Of a stretch of 64,000 bases of DNA, positions 28,052-37,422 are shown one piece after another. This DNA is from Cohnella panacarvi Gsoil 349 (lineage in GTDB: Bacteria > Bacillota > Bacilli > Paenibacillales > Paenibacillaceae): the NCBI RefSeq assembly GCF_000515335.1, contig NZ_KI911563.1, forward strand, positions 1,027,598 to 1,091,597, read 5' to 3'. The notes beneath the pieces were generated by a model. That model ran no database searches and was not told the DNA's origin. It worked only from the letters and a program-made list of their open reading frames with translations. The position numbers and the translations under genes were made by a program. Positions within the stretch are counted from its first letter, which is position 1. Each line of letters begins with the position of its first letter.

Positions 28052-28445
28052 ATTCTTGCTTGTTGCTATTGCAGCGTTGGTAGCGGGATGCATGTTCGGC
28101 GATCCGCCTTTGCCTAAAGTCGCTGCAGGCAAGACAAAGATCCCGGTTACGCAAAGCAGCTACTGCTGGGGCAATAAATGCGCGGACTACGCCGCTCCGC
28201 AAGATCAACTGAAGGACGAGACACCGACGATCGTCGAGCCCGGCTCGGACATCAGCATACGCTACTCCGGCTCCAAGCCCAAGACGCTTAGCGTCCGTCG
28301 TTCAGGCGACGGCAGCTTCACCGACGTCCCGGTCGAGGACGGCGCCATCCAAGCGCCGACCGAGCCCGGCGTCTACTATTACTTAGTGTCCGCCTGGTGG
28401 AAGCGCGGCTCGTCGTCGGGCTCCTTCGTAATCGAAGTCAATTAA
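28029..28445 (+). CDS. Small lipoprotein
   Basis: 138 aa. Signal sequence MRLQAKALFLLVAIAALVAGC with lipobox V-A-G-C, so anchored to the outer face of the membrane. The mature part looks like a small beta-sandwich: a Cys pair (YCWGNKCADY), then DISIRYSGSKPKTLSVRRS and a late GVYYYLVSAWWKRGSSSGSFVIEV. Such domains occur in Paenibacillaceae lipoproteins of unknown role. GTG start with GGAGGTG 8-9 nt upstream; that region is inside a hairpin (27992-28051). Its stop overlaps the convergent nitroreductase stop by 4 nt. Confidence 0.8.
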   Translation: MRLQAKALFLLVAIAALVAGCMFGDPPLPKVAAGKTKIPVTQSSYCWGNKCADYAAPQDQLKDETPTIVEPGSDISIRYSGSKPKTLSVRRSGDGSFTDVPVEDGAIQAPTEPGVYYYLVSAWWKRGSSSGSFVIEVN

Positions 28446-29017
28446 GATTCGATCCAGCGCGTCTTCTCTGCGGCCGGCGTGCGTTTGCCCGCGTGCAGCG
28501 CGATTTCGGGATAGCCGACGTAGATCAAGCCGACGACTTCCTCGTGATCGGATACCTCCAGCGCGGCCTTCATCGTCGGATGGTAAGCTGGATCGCCCGT
28601 GCGCCACACCGCCGCGAGTCCGAGATCGTGCGCGGTCAGCAGCAGGTTCTGCACGGCGGCGTGCGTTGCGGCAAGCTCTTCCGCCCGGATCGCCTTCGGG
28701 TTGCCGGGCGGCGAGCAGATGGCCGCGATCACGACCGGCGCGCGATACGCCTTCGCGATTTCCTTCGCGGTCCGCTCCTGAAGCTCTTCGCCCGCGAACG
28801 CCTTAAGCGAATCCGCCGCGTATTCGACGTAAGCTTGGCCGAGGACGCGCCTGCCCTCGCCCGTCATGACGATGAATCGCCACGGCTCGGTGCCGTGATG
28901 GTTAGGCGCCCATACCGCCGCATCTAACATTCGTTCGATAAGTTCCTTCGGAACACGATCTGGCTTAACTCTCCCGACGCTGCGTCTCTCCCGGATCACG
29001 CGATTCAATTCTGCCAT
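28442..29017 (-). CDS. Nitroreductase-family flavoprotein
   Basis: 191 aa FMN-dependent oxidoreductase. The FMN-phosphate contact RERRSVGRVKPD at the start, the AVWAPNHHGTEPWRFIVM motif, and a late GLAAVWRTGDPAYHP match the YdjA/small nitroreductase branch. Physiological substrate unknown (quinones, nitro compounds or others). GAGAGG precedes the start. No own terminator lies right after the stop; the nearest candidate is on the far side of the lipoprotein gene. Confidence 0.88.
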   Translation of the reverse strand: MAELNRVIRERRSVGRVKPDRVPKELIERMLDAAVWAPNHHGTEPWRFIVMTGEGRRVLGQAYVEYAADSLKAFAGEELQERTAKEIAKAYRAPVVIAAICSPPGNPKAIRAEELAATHAAVQNLLLTAHDLGLAAVWRTGDPAYHPTMKAALEVSDHEEVVGLIYVGYPEIALHAGKRTPAAEKTRWIES

Positions 29018-29073
29018 CTCTACCTATCCTCTCCGATCTATCCCTCACATTGTCCGATTTACAGTCGTCCGAG

Positions 29074-30957
29074 TCAAGCCGGACTCCGGCGGAGTCCGCC
29101 CGCCGCGAATTGGCTATTGTACAAATCCGCGTAGAACCCGCCGCGCGCGAGCAGCTCCTCGTGCGTGCCTTGCTCGACGATGCTGCCTTGGTTCATGAAC
29201 AGGATCAAATCCGCATCCCGGATCGTGGACAGCCGGTGCGCGATGACGAAGCTCGTTCTTCCTTTCATCAGCTCGTGCATCGCCTTCTGGATTTGCGCTT
29301 CCGTCCGCGTATCGACGCTGCTCGTCGCTTCGTCCAGGATCAAGATCGCCGGATCCGCCAAGATCGCGCGGGCGATCGTCAGCAGTTGCTTCTGGCCTTG
29401 CGACAGGTTGGACGCCTCCTCGTTGAGTACCGTATCGTAGCCTTCCGGCAGCGTCCGAATGAAGTGGTCCGCGTGCGCCGCCTTGGCCGCCTGAACGATC
29501 TCCTCCTCGGACACGCCAAGCCGTCCGTACGCGATGTTGTCCCGGATCGTTCCGTTGAACAGCCACGTATCCTGCAGCACCATGCCGAACAGGCTGCGCA
29601 GCTCGCCTCGCTTCATATGCGCGATGTTAACGCCGTCGACCGTAATGTGTCCTTCGCTGATTTCGTAGAACCTCATGAGCAAATTGACCAGCGTCGTCTT
29701 GCCCGCGCCTGTCGGCCCGACGATCGCCACGGTTTGGCCGCTGCGGACGTCGATGTTCATCCGTTCGATGAGCGGCGCGTCCGACTTGTACCCGAAGCTG
29801 ACATCGCGCAAGGCAACTTCCCCTTTCGGCGATTTCACGACGACCGCGTTCGCCGCTTCGGGAATTTCCTCTTCCTCGTCCAACAGCTCGAATACCCGTT
29901 CCGCGGAAGCGATTGTCGATTGAATAATATTCGCGATGTTCGCCGTTTGCGCAAGCGGCATCGTGAATTGACGAGTATATTGGATGAATGCCTGGATATC
30001 GCCGATCTTGATCGCGTTCCGCGTCACGAGTATGCCGCCGACGATCGAGATGAACACGTAACCGATATTGCTCACCATGTTCATGAGCGGCATGATCATC
30101 CCGGATACGAACTGCGCTCTCCATCCCGCCGTATACAGCCGCTCGTTCACCTCGTCGAACGTCTCGACGGATTTATCCTCTTGCCCGAACGCTTTCACGA
30201 CCTGATGGCCGGTATAAATCTCTTCGACGTGACCGTTCAGCTTGCCAAGCTCCATCTGCTGCGCCTTGAAATGCTCCTGCGATCTCTTGGCGATCCCTTT
30301 GATTACGATCATAGACAGCGGCAGCGTCAGCAGTACGATCAGCGTAAGCCAGAAGCTGATCGTGAACATCATGATGATGACGCCAATGATCGAGATGACC
30401 GATGTAATGAGCTGCGTCAAGCTTTGCTGCAGCGTGTTGCTGATATTATCGACGTCGTTGACGGCGCGGCTCAGAATTTCTCCGTTCGTCCGCGTATCGT
30501 AATACTTGAGCGGCAATCTGCCGAGCTTCTCGTTCACTTCGTTGCGGAGCCGGTACACGGTTTGCTGCGCTACGCCGGCCATCACATATTGCTGAATGTA
30601 AGTGAACAGAGAGCTTACCAAGTACAAGCCCATCAACAGGAAAATAATGTCCGCGATCGGCCCGAAGTCAATGCCCGTCCCGCTCTTCATGCCCTCGAAT
30701 AGACGCGTCGTCGCGTGACCGAGCAGCTTGGGGCTGAAAATCGCGAACGTCGTGCCCAGTATAGCCGTGATCAGCACGATGATTAAATTCGTCTTGAACG
30801 GAGCCACATACCGGGACAACCTGCGAAGCGTCGCTTTGAAATTTTTCGCTTTCTGGACGGGCATTCCCATTCCGCCCATGCCGCCGAAGCCGGGACCGCC
30901 CGGCCCTCTGCCCGGTCCCCCGTGTTGGGGTGCGCCTTGCCGCTGTTGCCCGCTCAT
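29074..30957 (-). CDS. ABC exporter subunit with canonical catalytic site
   Basis: 627 aa half-transporter: a Gly-rich N-terminal tail (GGPGRGPGGPGFGGMGG), six membrane helices, then an ATPase domain. Walker A is VGPTGAGKTTL, Walker B ends with the catalytic Glu (ILILDEATSSVD) and the H-loop His is present (FVIAHRLST). The signature is the unusual NLSQGQKQ instead of LSGGQ. Together with the next gene it forms a heterodimer of the TM287/288 or BmrCD kind, exporting drugs or lipids (substrate unknown). ATG overlaps the previous stop by 4 nt; GGAGGAGGAG precedes it. Confidence 0.93.
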   Translation of the reverse strand: MSGQQRQGAPQHGGPGRGPGGPGFGGMGGMGMPVQKAKNFKATLRRLSRYVAPFKTNLIIVLITAILGTTFAIFSPKLLGHATTRLFEGMKSGTGIDFGPIADIIFLLMGLYLVSSLFTYIQQYVMAGVAQQTVYRLRNEVNEKLGRLPLKYYDTRTNGEILSRAVNDVDNISNTLQQSLTQLITSVISIIGVIIMMFTISFWLTLIVLLTLPLSMIVIKGIAKRSQEHFKAQQMELGKLNGHVEEIYTGHQVVKAFGQEDKSVETFDEVNERLYTAGWRAQFVSGMIMPLMNMVSNIGYVFISIVGGILVTRNAIKIGDIQAFIQYTRQFTMPLAQTANIANIIQSTIASAERVFELLDEEEEIPEAANAVVVKSPKGEVALRDVSFGYKSDAPLIERMNIDVRSGQTVAIVGPTGAGKTTLVNLLMRFYEISEGHITVDGVNIAHMKRGELRSLFGMVLQDTWLFNGTIRDNIAYGRLGVSEEEIVQAAKAAHADHFIRTLPEGYDTVLNEEASNLSQGQKQLLTIARAILADPAILILDEATSSVDTRTEAQIQKAMHELMKGRTSFVIAHRLSTIRDADLILFMNQGSIVEQGTHEELLARGGFYADLYNSQFAAGGLRRSPA

Positions 30958-32681
30958 GCGATCTCCTCCTCCGACAACTGAGACAATGCGATTTCCCGAT
31001 ATACTTCGGAGGTTGCCATCAGCTCTTTGTGGGTGCCGTTGCCGACAATGCGCCCTTCGTCCAGCACGATAATGCGGTCTGCGTCCATGACGGTACTGAC
31101 GCGCTGAGCGACGATAATAACCGTCGCGTCCGCGGTTTCCGGCTTCAGCGCCGCTCTTAGCTTCGCGTCCGTCTTGAAATCGAGCGCGGAGAAACTGTCG
31201 TCGAACAAATAGACGCGAGGCTTGCGCACGAGCGCTCTGGCGATGGAAAGCCGCTGCCGTTGACCGCCCGAGACGTTCGTTCCGCCTTGCGCGATCTGCG
31301 AGTCGTATCCGTCCGGCATTCCGCCAATGAATTCGGTCGCTTGGGCGACGTTTGCCGCGTGCGAGATCTCCTCCTCCGTCGCGTCTTCCTTGCCGAAACG
31401 AATGTTGTCCGCGATCGTGCCCGTGAAGAGCAGCGCCTTCTGCGGAACGAGTCCGATCCGTGAGCGCAGCTGCTCCAGCGGCAGCTTGCGGACGTCCTGT
31501 CCGTCGATCGTGACCGCACCCTCTCCGACATCGTAGAATCTCGCGATCAAGCTGAGCAGCGTTGTTTTGCCGGAACCCGTGCCGCCGATAATGGCCGTCA
31601 CTTCTCCGGGATTCGCCGTAAAGCTGATTTGCTCCAACGCTGCGTTCTCGGCGCCTGGATAACGGAATGTCGCTTCTTCGAACCGAACGACGCCTCTCTC
31701 CCCGCTTGCAATCGCGCTGGCCGCCGTATCTTGAACGACCGGCTCCGTCGTCAACACCTCGTTGATCCTGACGGCCGACGCGGACGCTCGCGGCACCATC
31801 ACGAACATCATCGACACCATCATCAGCGAGAACATGATTTGCATCGCGTATTGCAGGAACGCCATCAGATCGCCGACCTGCATATCACCGTAGCTGATCC
31901 GCAGACCTCCGAACCAGATGATCGATATTTGCGAGAAGTTCAGAATCAGCATCATCATCGGCATCATCAGCGCCATGACCTGATTGACCTTCACCGCTGT
32001 AGCCGTCAAATCCCCGTTCGCTTCCTCGAACCGTTCGCGTTCATGCTCTCCTCGGTTAAAGGAACGAATGACGCGGATACCGGTTAAATTCTCGCGAAGG
32101 ACGAGATTCAGCTTGTCGATTTTCTTCTGCATGACTTTGAAATACGGAATTCCCCGCCGCGCGATGAGCAGAATCGTCAACGCCAGAATCGGTAATATGG
32201 CGACGAAAATCAGCGATAGCGTCGCGTCCTTGGACACCGCCATAATAAGGCCGCCAATACACATCATCGGCGCCATGACCATCATGCGGATCATCATGAT
32301 CAGCACTTGCTGCACTTGCGTAATATCGTTCGTCGTACGCGTAATCAACGATGCCGTGCCGATCGTATCGAACTCCTGCAACGAGAATTTCGTGACATGC
32401 TTGAACGTCTTGCTGCGGACGTCGCGACCGAAGCCGGTTGCAATGCGTGAAGATACGTAACTCGCCCAGACCGAGACAAGCGTACCGACAGCGGTAACGA
32501 GCAGCATGAACCCGCCTATCCGCCAGATGTAAGACGTATTGCCGGGAATTACGCCATTATCCACGATATCCGACATGAGCGTCGGCAAGTAAAGCTCGCA
32601 TAGCGATTGCGCCAGTATTAACAGCAACACGAGCGCAACAAGCCAGCGATAAGGCTTAAGAAATCGGAACAGCTTCAACAC
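30954..32681 (-). CDS. ABC exporter subunit with degenerate ATPase site
   Basis: 575 aa half-transporter, first gene of the pair. Walker A IIGGTGSGKTTL and signature NVSGGQRQRL are normal, but the Walker B Glu is replaced by Asp (YLFDDSFSALD) and the H-loop His by Gln (VIIVAQRVST). Such changes in one subunit, matched by an altered signature in the other, leave one catalytic and one degenerate site, as known for heterodimeric exporters. GTG start, with GGAG about 11 nt upstream. Confidence 0.93.
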   Translation of the reverse strand: MLKLFRFLKPYRWLVALVLLLILAQSLCELYLPTLMSDIVDNGVIPGNTSYIWRIGGFMLLVTAVGTLVSVWASYVSSRIATGFGRDVRSKTFKHVTKFSLQEFDTIGTASLITRTTNDITQVQQVLIMMIRMMVMAPMMCIGGLIMAVSKDATLSLIFVAILPILALTILLIARRGIPYFKVMQKKIDKLNLVLRENLTGIRVIRSFNRGEHERERFEEANGDLTATAVKVNQVMALMMPMMMLILNFSQISIIWFGGLRISYGDMQVGDLMAFLQYAMQIMFSLMMVSMMFVMVPRASASAVRINEVLTTEPVVQDTAASAIASGERGVVRFEEATFRYPGAENAALEQISFTANPGEVTAIIGGTGSGKTTLLSLIARFYDVGEGAVTIDGQDVRKLPLEQLRSRIGLVPQKALLFTGTIADNIRFGKEDATEEEISHAANVAQATEFIGGMPDGYDSQIAQGGTNVSGGQRQRLSIARALVRKPRVYLFDDSFSALDFKTDAKLRAALKPETADATVIIVAQRVSTVMDADRIIVLDEGRIVGNGTHKELMATSEVYREIALSQLSEEEIA

Positions 32682-32787
32682 GCGTGCATCATCTCCGGAT
32701 TCGATATGTAAAAATAATCATATAGATCTATTATGAACGCAACATGAACGGAAGCGCAAACCCGAAGTTTCGTCCCCTGCAAAAAGC

Positions 32788-32822
32788 AACCAAGCGCAGC
32801 CCTATGGCCGCGCTTGGTTTCA
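32788..32822 (-). terminator. Terminator of the ECF sigma/anti-sigma operon
   Basis: Minus-strand ACCAAGCGC, loop, GCGCTTGGT, TGCTTTTT. Confidence 0.85.
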
Positions 32823-32865
32823 TGCCTATTCTTCCCTTATGAAGATCGTTCATTCTCGCGTCTTA

Positions 32866-33552
32866 TTACGGTTGCGCCGATTCGGCCGTATTCATCGCCT
32901 GTTCCGCGGAAAGGTTGCCTACGATGGAGTACTGAATGCCGTCTTGCGACCAATACAATTCGACGAGCTCGGGCTGTTCGAACACGAAACCGTCCGCTCC
33001 GCCGACCTTCGCGGACGTGAACAGCTCCTGCGGGAATCCGGCCGCCATGCGGCTCGCCACGAACGTAAAGCTCTCGGATCCCGAGACGTAAGTGAAGACA
33101 ACGTCCCTAGCAGGTTCTCCTTGCGCGCCTGCCGCCACGATCTCGGATAATCGAAACCCGTCCGGCAGAGCCGCGGGCACATGCAATTCGTCTCCGAATG
33201 CCGCTCTCGCTTCGTCGGCAGAACCTAGCGTCGTCGTGATCAGGGAAGAAAGCTCCGAGCCCGTCGCTCCCGTATTCGACGAAGACGGGGGTTCGGCCGT
33301 CTGCTCCGTCGGCGCCGGAATGGCGGGATGCTGCAGCTTCGGAAAACCCGTAATAATCATGATCGCTGCCGCGAGCGCCACTGCGCCTGTTATCCACGTC
33401 CTCGGAAGCACGGGCCGTCTGCCCGCCGTAAGGGCTGACGCTTGCCGGCGAATATTACGTTTCATTTCATAGCTCAAATCCATCTGCATGAATAACGTCT
33501 TGTCCGCCTCATGGCGGAAGCTCTCGCGCAAACGGTTGTCTACGTTCGTCAT
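32866..33552 (-). CDS. Membrane anti-sigma-type protein with DUF4367-like domain
   Basis: 228 aa. N-terminal cytosolic part (about 1-50) that would hold the sigma factor, one membrane helix (about 52-70: WITGAVALAAAIMIITGF), a Pro/Ser/Thr linker, and an outside domain (LHVPAALPDGFRLSEIVAAG...VFTYVSGSESFTFVAS...YWSQDGIQYSIVG) that resembles DUF4367. The start overlaps the sigma gene stop (TGATG), the usual sigma/anti-sigma coupling. Anti-sigma role is inferred from topology and coupling; no zinc-binding HXXXCXXC motif is present. Confidence 0.8.
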   Translation of the reverse strand: MTNVDNRLRESFRHEADKTLFMQMDLSYEMKRNIRRQASALTAGRRPVLPRTWITGAVALAAAIMIITGFPKLQHPAIPAPTEQTAEPPSSSNTGATGSELSSLITTTLGSADEARAAFGDELHVPAALPDGFRLSEIVAAGAQGEPARDVVFTYVSGSESFTFVASRMAAGFPQELFTSAKVGGADGFVFEQPELVELYWSQDGIQYSIVGNLSAEQAMNTAESAQP

Positions 33553-34097
33553 CAGCCGATCTCCTCCTCGTTCATCTGACGGGCCAACGCTTCGCGCGCC
33601 CTGTGTAATCTATTGCGTACGGTCCCTTCCGGAGAAGACGTCGCCGCCGCGATCTCCCTCGTGCTTAAATCCAAGTAATAATACAAGTACAGCGCTTCTT
33701 GATAGGCTAAAGGCAATCGCAGTACATGCCGCAACACTTCCGTCTTCTCCAGTCTGACCAGCGCTTCTTCCTCGACGCTGATCGTCCGCCCCGCATCGAT
33801 CCGGTCGGGAGCGGTCGGTTGTTCCGAGAACATTCGGACGCCCATTTTATCTCTGCATAAGTTGACGGTTATCGTCGTCAGCCACGTTCGAACCGAGCTG
33901 TCTCCGCGGAACGACGTCCAATGGCGGTATGCCCGCAGGAACGCCTCTTGGCTAATATCTTCCGCCAGATGGCGGTCGCCCGTATAGAAATAGGCGGTGC
34001 GCATGACGATCGCGCCGAAGCTGTCCATGAGCCGCTCAAGCGCTTGAGCGGGGTCTTTCGGGAATTGGTCCTTGCCTGATAAGCCGGCCGGCTTCAC
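33552..34097 (-). CDS. ECF sigma factor
   Basis: 181 aa RNA polymerase sigma factor. Region 2 reads LMDSFGAIVMRTAYFYTGD, HLAEDISQEAFLRAYRHW, and region 4 LPLAYQEALYLYYYLDLSTREIAAA...GTVRNRLHRAREAL (quoted in pieces). Controls an extracytoplasmic-stress type regulon together with the membrane protein encoded next. GTG start with GGAGGTG upstream. The target promoters were not identified. Confidence 0.93.
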   Translation of the reverse strand: MKPAGLSGKDQFPKDPAQALERLMDSFGAIVMRTAYFYTGDRHLAEDISQEAFLRAYRHWTSFRGDSSVRTWLTTITVNLCRDKMGVRMFSEQPTAPDRIDAGRTISVEEEALVRLEKTEVLRHVLRLPLAYQEALYLYYYLDLSTREIAAATSSPEGTVRNRLHRAREALARQMNEEEIG

Positions 34098-34180
34098 GGG
34101 AACATCACCTCCAACCTTATAGACGGCGTTGCCGGCGTTTTCGCTTCATGGGGAGCCGCATCATTTACATTCTCGCCACA

Positions 34181-34220
34181 CGAAGAAAACCCAAGCCGTT
34201 ATCGATGGCCTGGGCTTCCT
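34181..34220 (-). terminator. Terminator of the DUF3817 gene
   Basis: Minus-strand AAGCCCAGGCC, loop, GGCTTGGGTTTTCTTC. Confidence 0.65.
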
Positions 34221-34256
34221 TATATTCGCGCATCATTATATGTTGATTCCGAGACA

Positions 34257-34547
34257 TTATTCCCGGCCGATGAGCTTCCGATCGAACACGAACGGTCCGA
34301 ACGGCAGGAACGCGGCGATGAATCCGACGAACGTCTGGCCGAAAGACAGCTTCTTAACGACCAAAGCGTTGAGCAGCGCAAGTAGATAGAGACAGAAGAA
34401 AAATCCGTGCGCGATTCCTACGACCGTAACCGCCTCGGAGACGTCGGCCCAATATTTTAGCGGCATCGCGATTCCGAGCAAAACCAAAAACGAAAGCGCC
34501 TCAACCGTCCCGATCGCACGCAATCGCCCGATTGTCGTATTTCCCAT
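34257..34547 (-). CDS. DUF3817 membrane protein
   Basis: 96 aa with three membrane helices. LRAIGTVEALSFLVLLGIAMPLKY at the start and VGIAHGFFFCLYLLALL in the middle are the DUF3817 pattern. Function unknown. Single-gene unit with a terminator; the divergent neighbour is the germinant receptor operon. Confidence 0.85.
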   Translation of the reverse strand: MGNTTIGRLRAIGTVEALSFLVLLGIAMPLKYWADVSEAVTVVGIAHGFFFCLYLLALLNALVVKKLSFGQTFVGFIAAFLPFGPFVFDRKLIGRE

Positions 34548-34565
34548 TGCGACAAGCCCTCCGAA

Positions 34566-34592
34566 TGTATATGGAATGATACTCCCATAATA
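34566..34592 (+). promoter_or_regulatory. Sigma-G-like promoter of the germinant receptor operon
   Basis: TGTATA at 34566-34571, exactly 14 nt, CATAATA at 34586-34592. This matches the forespore sigma-G/F pattern (TGNATA, 14 nt, CATNNTA). Known gerA-type operons are sigma-G dependent. Confidence 0.7.
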
Positions 34593-34706
34593 GCAAGCGG
34601 CTTTGGCTATTGCTGTGTCTGAAAAGTGAACAATGGACTTCCATCGGGAATATCATTTTGCTTTTCAGGCCACAATATTACCATCTTCAGGAAGGCGGTT
34701 TTGCAT

Positions 34707-36209
34707 ATGGGACGGCTATCGGATACTGGCGCCAATTCCTCCCACCCGATATCCCTGCGATTAAGAGATAACCTGCTAAGGATGCAACAGACGTTCGACC
34801 GATGCAGCGACATCGTCGTTATTCCCTGGCAATACGGTCCCGGGATGAAGCACGAGGCTTTCTCCATCTACGCCGAGACGTTCGTGCAAAAAAAAGAGCA
34901 CAACTATTTCAAAGCTTCGCTGCAGGATCTCGTTACGCAATTGGTCGGTCCGGGAACTTCCGTGACCCCCGAGGACGTCATTACATACTTCGGCAACAAC
35001 GTCGCTACCGAAAACTCCGCCATTCTTATCGACCATATCGAAACGGCGGTAGACAGGGTGCTTGAAGGCTTTGTCGTTATTTTCTTCGACGGTTGGAACA
35101 ATGCTCTCGGCTATAAGGCTGTCGGCCTTGAAACAAGGCAAGTCACCGAGTCGATCACCGAGCCGGTCGTTCTTGGTCCGCGCGAAGGCACCGTCGAGAA
35201 TTTATCGAAAAATCTCGGTATGCTGAGATGCCGAATCAAAAGCTCGAAATTCAAGGTCGAAAAGCTCGAGACTGGCGGAGATGCAAGAACCACGGTCGCA
35301 TTCTGTTACATGGAAGGCACGGTAGACTCCGATATGTTAGCCGAGTTTCGGAGAAGAATAGCCTGGCTCGAGAACGAAACGATATTGGAAACTTCGTACA
35401 TTGAAGAGCTGATCGAAGATTCCGTGTACTCACCGTTCCCCCAGTATCGATACACCGAAAGAACGGACGTCGCCGCCGCGTCATTATTGAACGGAAAAAT
35501 CATCGTATTGGTCAATGGAACCGGATCGATATTGATCTGCCCCGGACTGTTGGTAGAGCTGCTGCAATCCAGCGAAGACTACTATCAGCGAACCGTCGTT
35601 TCCAGCCTGATCCGTATTCTCAGGCTGATTGCCTTGTTGATCGCCGTATCGCTTCCCAGCTTCTATATCGCTTTCTCTACCTTCCACACGGAGCTCATCC
35701 CGACCGTGCTCCTGCTCGCGATCATCGACTCGCGGGAAGGCATTCCGTTTCCCGCCATCTTCGAAGCCTTTATCATGGAATTTTTTTTCGAGTTGCTACG
35801 GGAGGCGGGCATTCGGTTACCGCGTCCGGTCGGATCCGCGGTCAGCATCGTCGGCGCGCTCGTCGTCGGAGAAGCGGCCATTACCGCGGGAATCGCATCG
35901 CCGATCATGGTCATTATCGTTTCGTTGACCGGCATCGCGTCCTTCGCCATTCCGCAATATAACTTCGCCATCTCGCTGCGCATATTGCGGTTCCCGCTTA
36001 TGATCTTCGCGGCGTTCTTAGGCATATTCGGCATCATGATCGCCTTCCTGCTCATCTGGCTGCACCTAGCCAACTTGCGGAGCTTGGGCCAACCCTATCT
36101 GAACTCGATCGGCCCGTTTATTCCGCGACAGATGAAGGATGTGTTCGTGCGCGCGCCGCATGGAGTACTGCTGCGTTCGATGCGGAAGCGGCAGTCTCGC
36201 AAGCCTTAA
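34707..36209 (+). CDS. GerA-type germinant receptor A subunit
   Basis: 500 aa. Membrane subunit of a spore germinant receptor (GerAA/GerKA family). A soluble N-terminal half (about 1-260) contains the family marks ENSAILIDHIETAVDRVLEG and FFDGWNNALGYKAVGLETR, ETRQVTESITEPVVLGPREG; the C-terminal half has about five membrane helices (SREGIPFPAIFEAFIMEF). Start 34707 is set by GGAAGG 9-10 nt upstream; an upstream GTG frame has no ribosome-binding site. First gene of the A-C-D-B operon. Confidence 0.93.
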   Translation: MGRLSDTGANSSHPISLRLRDNLLRMQQTFDRCSDIVVIPWQYGPGMKHEAFSIYAETFVQKKEHNYFKASLQDLVTQLVGPGTSVTPEDVITYFGNNVATENSAILIDHIETAVDRVLEGFVVIFFDGWNNALGYKAVGLETRQVTESITEPVVLGPREGTVENLSKNLGMLRCRIKSSKFKVEKLETGGDARTTVAFCYMEGTVDSDMLAEFRRRIAWLENETILETSYIEELIEDSVYSPFPQYRYTERTDVAAASLLNGKIIVLVNGTGSILICPGLLVELLQSSEDYYQRTVVSSLIRILRLIALLIAVSLPSFYIAFSTFHTELIPTVLLLAIIDSREGIPFPAIFEAFIMEFFFELLREAGIRLPRPVGSAVSIVGALVVGEAAITAGIASPIMVIIVSLTGIASFAIPQYNFAISLRILRFPLMIFAAFLGIFGIMIAFLLIWLHLANLRSLGQPYLNSIGPFIPRQMKDVFVRAPHGVLLRSMRKRQSRKP

Positions 36210-36246
36210 CCATGCTTTCGCGGATTCTTGCATAGGGGAGTATACG

Positions 36247-37410
36247 ATGAACAGGCGAATATGGACGAGCTTCATCCTAACGGCGCTTCTTACGCTGACA
36301 GGCTGCTGGGACCGGGCGGAGCTTCCGGAGAAAGGGTTCGTGATGGGGATCGCGATCGATAAAGCCGACGACGGCAAAGTAGCGATTACGACGCAAATTT
36401 ACCGACCGTCGCAAGGGGTTTCCGCGGGAGCAAGAAAAGCCAAAACCGCCTATATCAACATCTCGACCGTTAACCAAACGTTATCCAGAGCCATCCGCGA
36501 CATCCCGATCATTCTCGGCCGCAAAGCCCAGTGGAGCCACATTCACCTTATCGTTGTCGGGGAGCAGCTCGCGAGGGAAAGCCATATTTTGGACACGCTT
36601 GAGTTTTTTTATCGAGACCACGAACCTCGGCTGACGGTCTCCGTCATGATCGGGCAGGGCAAAGCGGAACAGTATTTAAAAAGCCAGCCGCTTATCGAAA
36701 ATACGACGAGCCAGCAATTGTTCCAAAGCGCGGAGAAGGTGAGTACTTGGGGCGGGAAGACGTTATTCGCCAACCTACTTACGATGGGCTTGCAATTGGA
36801 AAGCGAATTGGGCAACGCCGTTATCCCTTATGTTTACTTCTCCGAAGATACCCCGAAGGTCATCAAGGTATCCGGCGTCGCTTTGCTAAGAAAGGGAAAA
36901 TTGGTCGGACGAATGGAGCCTCTGTTGGTTGAAGGCTTACAGATGCTGACGAACGACTTCGAGAACGGGATGCTGGAGATTGCTTGTTCCGGACCCTCCA
37001 AAAACTCGCGCAAAAAGACCGAAGCGGTAGAAGTAGGCACGCTCAAGAGCACGACGAAACCGGTCGCCTTCTCGGAGAATTCGATGAGGTACCGAATCTC
37101 GGTATCGCTGGATGTCTCAGTAGTCGAACTGGGCTGCAACGAGATTAAGACGATCCAAGACGAACGGAAATTTGCGTCATTACTTGAGGAGAGGGTGAAA
37201 GAACTGCTCGAGGAAACCCTGGATTGGCTACAGCTGAAAAAGTTCGATGCCCTCGGATTGGGTAACCGTTTATATAGAACGAACCCGCGGTTATGGAAAA
37301 AGTGGAAATCGGACTGGGATGATCGTTTTGCCCGCGCAAAATTCGATATCGTCGTTAAGGTGCGCAATAACAGCAGCGGGACTACCATTGGCAAGCCCGT
37401 CTCCAAGTAG
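36247..37410 (+). CDS. Ger(x)C-family germinant receptor lipoprotein
   Basis: 387 aa. The frame is open further upstream, but GGGGAG about 8 nt before 36247 and the lipobox L-T-G-C of MNRRIWTSFILTALLTLTGC fix the start. The mature part begins WDRAELPEKGFVMGIAIDK, a hallmark of GerC subunits, with the YRPSQG and NIVSR-like stretches typical of the three-domain fold. Attached to the outer face of the inner spore membrane, next to the A and B subunits. Confidence 0.92.
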   Translation: MNRRIWTSFILTALLTLTGCWDRAELPEKGFVMGIAIDKADDGKVAITTQIYRPSQGVSAGARKAKTAYINISTVNQTLSRAIRDIPIILGRKAQWSHIHLIVVGEQLARESHILDTLEFFYRDHEPRLTVSVMIGQGKAEQYLKSQPLIENTTSQQLFQSAEKVSTWGGKTLFANLLTMGLQLESELGNAVIPYVYFSEDTPKVIKVSGVALLRKGKLVGRMEPLLVEGLQMLTNDFENGMLEIACSGPSKNSRKKTEAVEVGTLKSTTKPVAFSENSMRYRISVSLDVSVVELGCNEIKTIQDERKFASLLEERVKELLEETLDWLQLKKFDALGLGNRLYRTNPRLWKKWKSDWDDRFARAKFDIVVKVRNNSSGTTIGKPVSK

Positions 37411-37422
37411 AGGTGAACGTTC

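Noticed and set aside
29050..30702. Long open frame on the plus strand (550 codons)
   Set aside because: Shadow of the ABC exporter gene; low-complexity Arg/His/Asp composition.
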